From contig JAZAYU010000173.1 of the NCBI GenBank assembly GCA_038501625.1, positions 620,001 through 684,000 on the forward strand: a stretch of DNA of 64,000 nucleotides. The letters are read 5' to 3'. Both the position numbers and the translations under genes were made by a program. Under the pieces are notes generated by a model, which worked only from the letters and a program-made list of their open reading frames with translations, made no database searches and was not told where the DNA came from. Positions 34,501-48,200 of this stretch are shown here, piece after piece. Origin of the DNA: Corbicula japonica. Its lineage: Eukaryota; Mollusca; Bivalvia; Venerida; Cyrenidae. Every line of letters starts with the position of its first letter. Position 1 is the first letter of the stretch.

Positions 34501-37500
34501 GTTAAAAGTTTGAAAACTGGAGAAGTAGTTTGTGTCATAAAATTTTGTTAAATAATGCTCCCCTCCAACCAAAAATGGACTGATCCATAAAAAATATGTC
34601 ACTAACATGCGCACTTCATGCACAACATATGATTTCAGTTTCAAGTCGATATCTTGAAAACTGTAGAAGTTTGCATAACACGATTTTGTTAAATCATGTC
34701 CCCTGCAAAACATAATGGACTGATCCACACGAAAAAATGTGTCACGCACATCTACACTTCATGCCGAACATATGTATCAAGTTTCAACTGTAGAAGTAGT
34801 TCGCGTCACAAGATTTTGTTAAATCGTGCTCCCCTCCGAAAAATAATGGACTGATCTACATGAGAAAAAAAATTTGCGCAAATGTACTCACGAACATATG
34901 TTTAAAGTTTCAAGTCGATATCTTGAAAACTGTTGACGTAGTAAGTGTAGAAGTTTGCATAACACGATTATGTTAAATCATGTCCCCTGCAAAAAATAAT
35001 GGACTGATCCACACGAAAAATATGTCACGCACATCTACACTTCATGCCAAACACATGTATCAAGTTTCAAGTCAATATCTTAAAAACTGTAGAAGTAGTT
35101 CGTGTTACAAGATTTTGTAAAATCATGCTCCCCTTTCAAAAAATAATGGACTGATTCACATGAGAAAAAAAATTTGCGCAAATGTACTCACGAACATATG
35201 TTTAAAGTTTCAAGTCGATATCTTGAAAACTGTTGACGTAGTAAGTGTAGACGTTTGCATAACACGATTTTCTTAAATCATGTCCCTTGCAAAAAATAAT
35301 GGACTGATCCACACGAAAAATATGCAACGCACATCTACACTTCATGCCGAACACATGTATCAAGTTTCAAGTCACTATCTTAGAAACTGCAGAAGTAGTT
35401 CGCGTCACAAGATTTTGTAAAATCATGCTCCCCTCCGAAAAATAATGGACTGATCCACATGAGACAAAAAGAAAATTTGCGCAAATGTACACACGAGCAT
35501 ATGTTTAAAGTTTCAAGTCGATATATTGAAAACTGTTGACGTAGTAAGTGTAGAAGTTTGCATAACACGATTTTGTAAATCATGTCCCCTGCAAAAAATA
35601 ATGGACTGATCCACATGAAAATTATGTCACGCACATCTACACTTCATGCCGAACATATGTATCAAGTTTCAAGTCAATATCCTAAAAACTGTAGAAGTAG
35701 TTGGTGTCATAAGGTTTTGTTGAATCATACTCCCCTGCTAAATAATAATGGACTGATCCACATGAAACAAAGTATGTCATGGAAATCTACTCACAAACGT
35801 ATGTTTAAAGTTTGAAAACTGGAGAAGTAGTTTGCGTCATAAGATTTAAAATAAAAGATTTTGTTATATAATGCTCCTCTCCAAAAAAAAATGGACTGAT
35901 CCACAAAAAAATATGTCGCTTACATGCGCACTTCATGCAGAACATACAATTTTAGTTTCAACTCTTATATCCTAAAAACTGTAGAATTTTGCATAACACG
36001 ATTTTGTTCAATCATGTCCCCTGCAAAAAATAATGGACTGATCCACACGAAAAATATGTCACGCACATCTACACTTCATGCCGAACACATGTATCAAGTT
36101 TCAAGTCAATATCTTAAAAACTGTAGAAGTAGTTCGCGTCACAAGATTTTGTTAAATTGTGCTCCCCTCCAAAAAATAATGGACTGATCCACATGAGAAA
36201 AAAAAATTTGCGCAAATGTACTCATGAACATATGTTTAAAGTATCAAGTCGATATCTTGAAAACTGTTGACGTAGTAAGTGTAGAAGTTTGCATAACATG
36301 ATTTTGTTAAATCATGTCCCCTGCAAAATTAATGGACTGATCCACACGACAAATATGTCTAGCACATCTACACTTCATGCCGAACATATGTATCAAGTTT
36401 TAAGTCAATATCTTAAAAACTGAAGTAGTTCGCATCACAAGATTTAGAAGTTTGCATAACATGATTTTTTTAAATCATGTCCCCTGCAAAAAGTAATGGA
36501 CTAATCCAGATAAAAAATATGTCACGCACATCTACACTTCATGCCGAACACGTGTATCAAGTTTCAAGTCAATATCTTAAAAACTGTAGAAGTAGTTCGC
36601 GTCACAAGATTTTGTTAAATCTTGCTCCCCTCCGAAAAATAATGGACTGATCCACATAAGAAAAAAAAATAGTTCGCGCAAATGCACTCACGAACATATG
36701 TTTAAAGTTTCAAGTCGATATCTTGAAAACTGTTGACGCTGTAAGTGCCACAGACAGACCGAGTCAACGAACCAACCAACGAACCAACCAACGAACCAAC
36801 CGGATGATGACTCCTATATACCCCTTATACTTCGTATGCGGGGGTATAATAATAACTTATAAAGACTCACTGAAATGAAGACAAATCAGAGCCCAAGATC
36901 ATTAAACAATGATTGGATACAAGTCTAAAATCTCAAGCATCTGTCGCCATTTCAGCCAATCAGATCCTTGAGATTTTAGACTGGTTTCCAAACTCAGTTT
37001 TATAACAATCAGATATGATGTTTCATCCATAATAAAGAAATGTGTATGTTTAAACTTACGTCCACATATTGTAGCACGTCATGATTATCGGAGTTGAGCA
37101 TGATTTGTTTCTTGGTTCCAACAAGCTCTCCTGTAGGTGTTGATGTTGAAATGTCTAATGTCATACTGACATCCTTGGAGTAAATCTGGGCTGCAAACTC
37201 TGACAGTGCTTGCAGGGCGACAACTGTGTCCTGGAAGAAAAATGCCATATGTAGTCCAGTTATAAACGAGAAAAATAGCCGGAACGAACAAATTTTCTTA
37301 AGATAATAAACTAAATATTACATTTGTCATTTGTTTTCTGCGACCTGGACCCAAGGTAATAAAACTGAGAATGGAAACCAGCCAATCAGATACTTGAGAT
37401 TTGAGTCTGGATTTCAAATTCAGTTTTATAACCTTCAGACCTGTAGTTATAGCAGCGATGCTAATGTCACTGATGAATATAAAGTTAGTTCCCGTTTCCC

Positions 37501-40500
37501 GGTTCCTTATTCCTTTTTCAGCGTTAAGTTGGTTCCTGTTTCCCGTTTCCTTTTTCCTTTTTCGAAAAAGGAATAGGAAACTGAGACATACAGTTCCCGT
37601 TTCCCGGTTCCTTATTCCTTTTTCAGCGTTAAGTTAGTTCCTGTTTCCCGTTTCCTTTTTCCTTTTTCGAAAAAGGAATAGGGAACTGATACATACAGTT
37701 CCCGGTTCCCGGTTCCTTATTCCTTTTTCAGCGTTAAGTTAGTTCCTGTTTCCCGTTTCCTTTTTCCTTTTTCGAAAAAGGAATAGGAACTGATACATAC
37801 AGTTGTTTTGCTGCTGCTGCTACTGTTGTTGTTGTTGTTGTTTCTGCTTACTTATCTGTCCTCATAATGTTCTGTATAGACAGGCTACATACTACTTGGT
37901 TAATTTGATGAAAGCGAACATTGGTTCAGTGATTGATGGCTTCGTTTTCGGCTAGCGTGGCAGTTTTACACTATAAATTGTTCGAAATATACGACCTTAT
38001 TGGCTTTTACAAAACTTTTTTTTGTAATTCCATAATTTTGATATCTTTTTCAAGGGCTTCAAATTGCCGCTCTTACTGTGTTTAGGCTGTCCTTTTTCTG
38101 ATATGCAGATATAACCTGTTTGTACAGTTAAGCTCATGATAAGAATTTTGAATAAAACATGAAATAATTGCATTTCGCGGGGACGAATTTTTGCTCAAAA
38201 TTCACAAATGATAATTGCGAACGGGCATACATTCGTTCTATCCAGACATCAGACATCAGATTACATGGTGCACCATGTTATATTATTTCTAGATAGAAAA
38301 ATATAATAGCGCGAATGTATGCCCGTTCACAATAATCACTTGTGGATTTTGAGCGAAAAAGGAAAAAGGAAACGGGAAACAGGAACCAACTTAACGGTGA
38401 AAAAGGAATAAGGAACCGGGAAACGGGAACTGTATGTATCAGTTCCCTATTCCTTTTTCGAAAAAGGAAAAAGGAAACGGGAAACAGGAACCAACTTAAC
38501 GCTGAAAAAGGAATAAGGAACCGGGAAACGGGAACTGCATGTATCAGTTCCCTATTCCTTTTTCGAAAAAGGAAAAAGGAAACGGGAAACAGGAACCAAC
38601 TTAACGCTGGAAAAGGAATAAGGAACCGGGAAACGGGAACTAACTTTATATTCATATGTCACTGCACGTTTGTTCTTTACCTTAAATGACAGCTATATAA
38701 CGTGATTGGTGAACTAGAATGTTGTGTTCCGCGGAACACATGTGTCGCCTGCTTGGAAAACGTTGAAATGTGGGCCTATGTTTAATCATATATAATAAAA
38801 ATATTTTATTGAAGTTGATTTCAATACTACACAACAGAACACATGTGTCATCTAAATTACATTTAAAAGGGGAATAACTAAAATAATGGTGACACCGGAG
38901 TTATCATTTTCAAAAATTGTTTTGTAAATGCAGATGAGTTATTCAAAATATTAAGTGAATTAATTGAAGAAGTAATTTCCATTTTACAGGCAACACAGTT
39001 TACAGTTTCATTTTAAAGTTGCATTTGAAAGGGATATTACTCATAAAATATTGAAACTGGAGTTATCATTCTTGTCATCACAGATGGCATTGTTAGTGCT
39101 GATGATATATTCCAAGTACGGAGTGAATAGGACAAGTACTTTCAAAGTTATAGGCAACATTAAGTTTCAGGTTAAAGTTGCATTTGAAAGGGGCATAACT
39201 CAAAAAATATTGAAACTGGAGTTATCATTCTTGTCGTCACAGATGGCACTGTTCATGCTGATGATATATTCCAAGTATGAAGTGAATAGGACAAGTACTT
39301 TCAAAGTTATAGGCAACATTAAGTTTCAGGTTAAAGTTGCATTTGAAAGGGGCATAACTCAAAAAATATTGAAACTGGAGTTATCATTCTTGTCGTCACA
39401 GATGGCATTGTTCGTGCTGATGATATATTTCAAGTATGAAGTGAATAGGACAAGTACTTTCAAAGTTATAGGCAACATTAAGTTTCAGGTTAAAGTTGCA
39501 TTTGAAAAGGGGCATAACTCAAAAAATATTGAAACTGGAGTTATCATTCTTGTCATCACTGATGGCATTGTTCGTGCTGATGATATATTCCAAGTATGAA
39601 GTGAATAGGACAAGTACTTTCAAAGTTATAGGCAACATTAAGTTTCAGGTTAAAGTTGGGGGACTACCGGGCGACGCCGACGCCGACGCCGCCGGACAAT
39701 AGGATCCCTATGTGTCTACCTGCTATCGCAGGCGACACAAAAAGTTATTAACATTTTGTAAATCCGAACTGCATATGAAGTGCATTCAGTTAATGATCTG
39801 AGCGATACATGTATCTATGTAGTATTTTGAACCGATTCATAATAGAAAAGTCCCTACGAAAATAAAAGAAACTTGCTCCAGCTTAGATCTCGGTAAGGAA
39901 CAATTTGTGGACCTAATTCAAACATTTAATAGGAATGAGCAGTATAGCTTTTGAGCACAAATTAACGTAGGAATCGGTCTTAAATAAAGTTAAGCAACCT
40001 TATCTCGTATTAGGACGAAGAACTCTTATTGTTTTGATTTAAATTAATAGTTCTGTAAAAACGTAAAACATGGATGTTACCTGCGTGGATATAAACCCTC
40101 CGTAAGAGTTTCTGTTATCAACCAACCAGCGAAGAATCTGAAGACCTTTTGGTGTATCCCCCTTCACGGAGTACGTAAGCAGGGCATATGCTGCCGTCTC
40201 CATTTCAAGAGCCCGGGAGTAGCCGTTTCGCCAATACAGTTTGTTTCCTAATAAAATATGGTAATGTTTGATTGGGTAATCGACTTAAATCGATATAAAT
40301 GTCGGCCACGTACAAATATGACCTTTAAGAAACTCCTTCTTTGCCATCTTTTCAAATAGAGTGTCTAAATGTGGTAAAAATAAACTACGCAAAATTGGAT
40401 AAGGATCACTTTAAAGATTGTGTTTATCCCATGAAAAGGTGGAAGCAATAAAATATTTCTTGTGATTACGAAAATCTGTTCATCAGCTGTGTATAAAGGA

Positions 40501-43500
40501 ATGACCCGACAAAACTTTGAAGCGGAAAACCAGTTTAAACATGGTAGGGAGGCAATATTTCTGGATAAAACGGAGAGCGATCCCTATCAATTTAGAGTAG
40601 CATATGATATATTATATCATAACATGGTAACTTGCAATCCAGTGCTACATGTATATAACGCACAATAACAATAAAGTTCTCCAAGCACAATGGTCCAAGG
40701 TCTTCTCAATGTCGTTGTTGAAAGTTTATACAAAGTTCACACTTGTCATTCTAGCCTGATTCTGGTGTTATTTTGTCTGAAATCGTTGTTAATAGGGAGT
40801 CCTTATTGGATGCTAGTGTCCCGCAACATGTTACGGCACTAATACGAGTTCCGGAGCTCACACGGCAAACCATCTTTCTGTCTAAAACTGGTTAAACAAA
40901 TATCATCTGTGTATAGAAGTTTTGAATTTAAGAAATATATCTCAAGAATTAAGGTAACTTATTTTGCAAAAGTCACATAAAAATAAAAAATAGTTATACG
41001 TACCGTCTTTTGTCCCGGTTTTTTCCAAATCATTCAAGAGAATCATGTAAGCTGGGTTGTTGAGGAGTATAAGAGCATAGGAACCAATCGCTCTCTCGTA
41101 GGCTGACGTCATTTTTGGAATGTTTTTTACCAAAGCTGACGTCAGTTTGCTAATGGCGTCGTCAATTTTTCTCATGGTACTATTACGATAACTCTAAGGA
41201 AATATATAATTATTAGTGATTAGTCTAATATAGATTATGTTTGTTTAATTATTCTTTTTTGATTTTATTTCTTCGAACTTGTCTGATATTGATAAAAGTA
41301 TCATGAAGATTGAGAGCCAGAATATATCAAGAAGCATGCCAACAATCTGTGACAAATAGCGACGACTTGTCCATGTTAGTGACTATATTTGTTCATTCAG
41401 AACTTACCTTGAGTAAACAATTACATATACGTAGGGGTTCAGTGAAAAAAAAAGATTCTATTCGATTCAAATGAAAATCAATGCAATTTGAAGATTAAAA
41501 TGACAACAACTTTGGCCGAACATCCATGTGCAAACAGGTATAATAACAAAAGAATGACAAAGGATGAAGTTAATTTTAAATAACTGAAATTAATACTTAA
41601 TGCATCCTACATATTGAATTGAAAGGTGGAACAACTATTAAATAGTAAGGATGATTTTGAAAACTTGAAAGCTCTTTGAAAGCTCTTTGAATAATTAGTA
41701 ATGTCAATCACTTAATCGATTAAGTGAAACGGGGAAATGTATTCAATTTGCTGGAATAGTTATGGAACCTGTTGGAAATGAAGTTTAATGCCTTGCTTTA
41801 TCCTATGCACATGCAAGAATTATCTGCCTTACATGTGTTATACTATGTATTTGATGGCAATGCACCATTCTGAAAGTAGAGCTCTGAGAGTATACATTAA
41901 AGTTAGAACACCGTTCTTGTTCGAACGAAGCAGGCCGTGACTGGCATTTATTTTAATTGCAATAACATACATTTGAGAAATATTAAAATGTGTATGTTAT
42001 ATATTAAACTATAATAAAATTCAAAGTGAAAAGGGGCTGTCGTGGAATTACATTCATAACGCTATGGCAGACTTTATATGGCGCGGAAACTCTTACAATT
42101 ATGTTTTGGTGACTTCGTTGTCGTCACTTCCGTATTATTGTTTGATATGTAGAGCCAAATAAAAGGTCGGACCTGGAAGACGCATTCATAACTGCATCTT
42201 TTACAACTGAGTACATCAACCATATTTTGATGCCATGACGAAACAAACCAAGCAACAAGAAACTGCTTGCTACATGAGAAGCGCAAAATCGTTCACTTTA
42301 AACGAGATTTGAAGAACTCGATGAGGCAAAAGAAGAATCAACATCTTTGAAGTGCCGAGTATCACTATAAGTATCATGCATGAGTGTGAGGTGAAGATGG
42401 AAAAATTTGTCACTGAGGGTGAACTGTTTTGGCGTGAACGCGTTCCCGCCAAAACAGTTCAACCGAGGTGACAGATTTTTCTATCTTGATCGAATACCTC
42501 ATTTCTGGTATATTTATATTGTTCATAATGTTTTTGTACATTTTTTACCGTCTAGTTGTTTGTTTCAATGCGCTAAAATGTTGACGTTAACACCCCTAAT
42601 ATGACGTCACTTACCTAAATTCATGACGTCAAATACCTAATGACGTGACGTCACTCGTGTAAGCACGTAACTCATTCTACATAGGGGGAGTAGGATCGAA
42701 ATTTCCTTCACGGGTGAGAACATCGGATGACCGAATCTGGTATGCATGAATGAGTTACTGAGAATCATTGAAGAAGAGTTTGCGACACTAGCTACACTGA
42801 ACGAGAAGGTACAGGTACAGGGGACAACAGAAACCACGGATATTATGGACGAGATTCTATCAAAGGACGCTTACACTATCCACCTAGAGATACGTCTTGG
42901 CGAAATTCTGGAATTCATGACACAGAAACGCTCAAGATGGTCGTGCAAAAGAGAACACTAGCAACAACCAGGCCGACGAACCCAAGGTAACATTAACGGA
43001 ATTCATACACAACCGACGGGCCGTCCCACGTGAGAGATTGAGAGATTTAACTACACCACTGGTAATAGACAACACCTGTTTGCATCACCAGTGAGTAACA
43101 CGTACTTACATAAACATTAACTGCCAACACTGAGATTGCTGACCTTTTTAAGAGATATCCTAGAATGGCAAAGTTTTTTGGAATTCATTCAATGCAGCTA
43201 TTCATAAGAACCCGCACTTTACTGATCTACAGAAGTTACAGCATCTTAAATCCCAGTTAGAAGTTGATGCAGCCGGAGCTGTAGCGGGATTCAGTTTAAC
43301 GAACGCTAATTAAATCGAGTATGTCGTGGAATAACATTCATAACGATATGGCAGACGTTTTATGGCGCGGTAACGCTTACAAGGTTTTGGTGACGTTATT
43401 GACGTTACTTCCTTATTAATGTTTGTTATGTAGGGTCAAATAAAAGGTCAAACCTGGATGACGCATTCGTAGCTTAATCGTTTGCAATCGAGTACATCCA

Positions 43501-45217
43501 CCAAAGGGACATGACTCTGAAATTATAAATGATGCGGAATTTGTTGGAAAACAAGTAAATTATAATTGGGATGATTATTTGAATTTCTGTAATAATGGTT
43601 TTACTAAATTTATAGAATACACTCGCATACCCTTTAATATATTATACAGTACTATGAACGTATAAGGTTACAAACGAAACGCACGATACACGATATACGG
43701 ACGCACGATACGCGATAGACGGACGCACTATACACGTTAGACGCACGATACACGGTACTGCCGATTCATATTATTTGTGTACGAGATTAATAGAAATTTG
43801 AAAATGCTATCAAAATATAAGATGAATGGTTGAAATTAAATCATTTAAATTTCTAAAGCAAGTAACTTATACACGGTGCATGATAAAATTAAAAGACGCT
43901 TGATGCACGATACACGATATTCGGACGCACGATGCACGTTAGACGGACGCACGATACACGATAGACGGACGCACGATAGACGCAAATTTTGTAACATTAA
44001 ACGTTCACAGTACTGTAGTTTTTGTGACAGTAATGAAGATTAAGATGGTGAAATTGGTTTTCAAGTATGAAGGTGATATCTGTTTAAGTTTCAAAGTTAT
44101 GGGCCAAGTATATAACACCATGAACACAAAATTAAACAAAGAGCATAATTTTTAATAATTTTAGAAGTTAAGGGTCTTTCTGGTTATGGTTAGGATTTTT
44201 AAATATTTTAAAAAAGGCATAACAAAACATGTAAAAATTTTAGTAGTTTCAAAGTTATGGACCAAGATCATTTTGGTTTACGCACAATCTTACTGAAAAG
44301 GGGCATACTTGAAAAATAATTAAAGCAGAGTTATATGTCTTTCTGATTATGATGAAGACTTTGATAGTAAATATTTAGTAAAGTTTTTAAAGTAGTAAAT
44401 GTATCTCAAGTAATTGCATGACTTTGTTTTATTATTAAATCATATTGGTTTAACTTTCTCATTGAATCAAACATGATCATATGATATGAGATAAATTTCG
44501 TTATTGACTCGATGGCAGAGTCTTTATCATATATTGACCTGGGCGAAATATTTCAGGCGCGAATTGGCTTAGGTACGAAATACGTCGCGGCGCTGTTACG
44601 TCGCAACGAATACAACCGTTGCAGACAAAAATTGCACCGACAGTGGGAGATACAGTAAAGAAAACAGCTTATTGGAATAAATAAAGACACTTCAAGCAGG
44701 AATGAAAGTAAGAGTAACACGTTTCTAGAAACATCGGAAAGTGTCACCAATTTTCGCGATTGTTCAATTCGTACATGTCAGTAGCGAAACGTTCACAATG
44801 GCAGAAATCATGACTCCTCCTAAAAATATGCACTGCTAAAAATATGCATACTGGTTGAAGACAAAGCTTGCCCAATTTGTGATATTTGGGTTGCATTGTG
44901 TATTTATATCAGGCAATAGATCATTGTAATGTAATGTCGCCAGTTGCAGGAACTAAACAATAGGACCAAAATAAAAAAAAGTAGAATCTATAGGCCTACT
45001 GTATGGTCAGGCACGATATGGTGATTTATCAAACTGTCAAAGCAATATCGACCGAGGGCCTCGGTCGATATTGCTTCATCAGGTTTCATCTGTTTTAAAC
45101 CCCCAGTGGCAATTTGTTTTGCCACAGACCGTTCCAAGGCGGTATCCCCAAAGGTTCTCTTTCTCGTTAATTGTTTGTGGCGTCCTATTTGAATTCACAT
45201 ACTGTACTTATAACAAA

Positions 45218-45273
<56 letters not shown>

Positions 45274-48200
45274 CGCTCGCTCGCTCTCTCTCTTCTTTAT
45301 CGCTGCGGGAGGTTTTTTTGTGAGTGTGGCGATTCCTGATATGCATCTATTACTTTTTTCACTTATTCTTCGGACAGATGAGCTTAATTAATATTTTCTA
45401 CAAAACCTAGCCGTTAAGTAGTACTTGCACCAATTTGTTGTTGTTGTTTTTTTCCTAATAAGCCTCTTTTACAATTTGAATATTTTGAACTCCTTAAAAC
45501 CCCAAAACTCAAATGCGACCTGGGCATTGGTGTAAGGTAATCGTACCTTAGCGCGACCGTCCATTTATTTGATTTAGAAAGTTGTGGTGAGTTTAGTTCA
45601 AATCCCTACATGAGGTGCATATATATGTTTTAGTCACCAGACTTGTTAAGAACGAATGCTATGACTTACATGTCAATCTCACTTTGTACCCAACCCACGG
45701 AGTCTGTGATTACAGACTATTTTGTATTAGTATTAAACACGTTTGCACATACGTTAGTTATAAATGACATGCCATATAATTCAGAATATGGTCACACTTA
45801 TTATTTATGCATTTAGAGTTTTATTTAGTCCCGTGTAACATTTATATACGATGATACTCACACTGAAAATTCCTTGCTGCTTCACTTCTTGTAATGCGAT
45901 GAGAGTGTATGCTATAATGGATCTATCGCTAGCTGCTGTGCCTCCCTGGAAGTAAGAAATTATAGATAAAACATGCTTTCCACTGCACATTTTACATTCC
46001 ATGATGTGTTTTTAAGATGAAAAGAGAACTTTGAAAGCAACCGAAGACGAAAAATATTAAATTAATTGCAAGCTCGGTTTGACTGAGCCCGTCTATGGGT
46101 ACTGAAAGAAATGCATATTACTGCCCATGGGTTACATGTAAGAGCAACACAGTATGTACATCTGTAAGCAGTACGTTTTCAATATGAAGTATGCTGATGG
46201 CGGCGAACATGGAACCTTCAGTGCCCTGTTTTTTTTTTATTGCAAACATGGAGAAAAGCTTCGCTTTCGTAAAAGATTTTAACACACTTTCGTCCTTAAA
46301 AAGCATAAATATATCTGGTATTACATACCAAAATAGTTTCTGTATTCAAAACAAACATCCGTATTATTTTCAACACAGAAACTACATCAGATTTTAGGTA
46401 GAAAAGTATCCTTACCAATGTACATTGCTTTCAAATAAAAAAATAATTTACAAAACAACACTTGCATGATAGGGTTCACCACAAACATGTTTATTTTGCA
46501 AAATTGTGTTAATCTTTATAAAATTATCATAGATATGAACGGTTCATAGATATGAACGGTTTGATTTAAAAGGTCTACAAAACCTTACATCCCGTACCTG
46601 CAATCTTTTATGACTGACTGTACCAACATTATTCATTGTTCCATCAGGGTTCTGGTTCTGTACTATAAACCTGACCGCCTTGCCAATAACGTATGGGTCG
46701 AGGTAGATAATGCCTAATCTTTCGGCTTGGGCGAAAGACTTCATGACAAATGTTGTCAGCCTGAAAATATTGAAAACGAACTAAACATTGCTTATATCTC
46801 CTCAGGGTCTCTATAATTGCATGATTTAAAGAGACCCTGATCTTCTACATTTGTTTAGCAGAGTTCTGCTTGTTATCATGATATCTGTTATTACGAATAC
46901 CTCGTGCAAAACTTGGCTCCTCCTTTATATAAATAATTCTATATTCTATATGACTTGAACCAAGAAGAAAGTATTAAAACAAAATCCTAAAACAATGATT
47001 TTAAGCTAAATTTTTAAATATTCTTACATTTTTACAAGACTGGCTGATATGGAGACGAATTCAAGGTGAAGATAAATTTTCGTAAATATCGCTTCATCTT
47101 TTTAAATAAGGATTTGGACAACCGTAAATATATTTGAAAATTAGAAAAATAGTGAGTAAAATCCAATCAGGTAGCAATACAATTTGAATAACAAAGACCC
47201 GGCAATCAAACAAACAATTAAAACGCACATAATTAGAAGTAAATAAAACGCAACAATTATGTTACCAAAGACTTCCTTCAGAGTCTGCGTTGCCGAATTC
47301 GCTGAAATCACCGTTATAGCGCTGGTACAAAAGCTGTCGTTGGTAACCTGAAAATAACGCTTAAAGAATATATACTTAAAGAAATTAGAAACGCAACTTC
47401 TTTAAACAAGAAATACATTTCTTGTTTAAAGAAGTTGCGTTTCTAATTTCTTCAAATACATATAATATTGTTAAAGAAATTAAAAACGCAACTTCTTTAA
47501 TCACAAAACATATTTTGTGTACAAAGAAGTTGCGTTTCTACTTTCTTTTAGTATATTTTATTGTCGATTGATAAAATCTTAAACCATTGGACAGCTCTTC
47601 ACATACAAATAATATCTAGATTTTCGAAACCAGTTCGATTAAAATGAAAAGTCGATTGAACATTTCATGCCTCTTTTTCGTGCCTAGCTATGAACGATTG
47701 AATTAAGTGAAAAGGCAAAACTGTAAACGTTACTTAGATCAAAGTGACACTGAACTTAAAAACCTACTACTTTTAACTAGTAGTTGTTGTATGTTGCTGT
47801 ATGCATATTGTGCATATTTGCATAAAATTATTATTTGCATCCAATTTTAATATGCAAACAATTATTTAAATTTTAATATGCATACACTTATTAAGTGATG
47901 CCGCTTTTAAATAAAAAATTAAAATAATATAACACCTGTTCTTAAAACTGTTTGTATTTTGTCCATTAATGCTTGGTCGTTGTCAAATCTGCCTGTTTTC
48001 CTCATATAAGCTGCTGCAAAAACGCTCTGTGCAAACTTTGCAATGTTCTGCTCGCCCGATCCGTGCGGCAACTCGATCAGTTTGTCTAGGTTTTTAAACG
48101 AGGGACCAAACACGTCGCCTAGAAATGGGAATAAAGACGGTGAGCTGCACTCCGTTGAGTCAGTTTATATTTGTAAGTATATTAATTAATTAACCCAGAG

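Larger units (their letters stand above)
42038..43503 (+). mobile_element. BEL/Pao LTR-retrotransposon remnant
   Basis: Two direct repeats of about 185 bp (42038-42222 and 43322-43503), both starting TGTCGTGGAAT and ending near 'gagtacatcaacca', enclose 1.1 kb. The interior encodes a piece of BEL/Pao gag (DUF1759-type): 'LEWQSFWNSFNAAIHKNPHF' after a frame change, then 'GAVAGFSLTNAN', directly followed by the 3' LTR. Protease, RT and integrase are deleted. No clear 4-6 bp target duplication was found. Confidence 0.8.

Noticed and set aside
38278..38689. 115-125-codon frames on both strands
   Set aside because: They fall in the tandem arms of the foldback element and are open by repeat length.
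39051..39599. 182-codon repetitive frame
   Set aside because: Open only because the 159-bp tandem unit is a multiple of three; no domain, signal or splice context.
42420..42461. 15-bp-arm hairpin as a terminator
   Set aside because: Eukaryotic context and location inside a retrotransposon remnant give no reason to call a terminator.
45220..45290. Pyrimidine tract as a regulatory GAGA-type element
   Set aside because: It is a CT microsatellite expansion of the GA tract present in other R1 copies.
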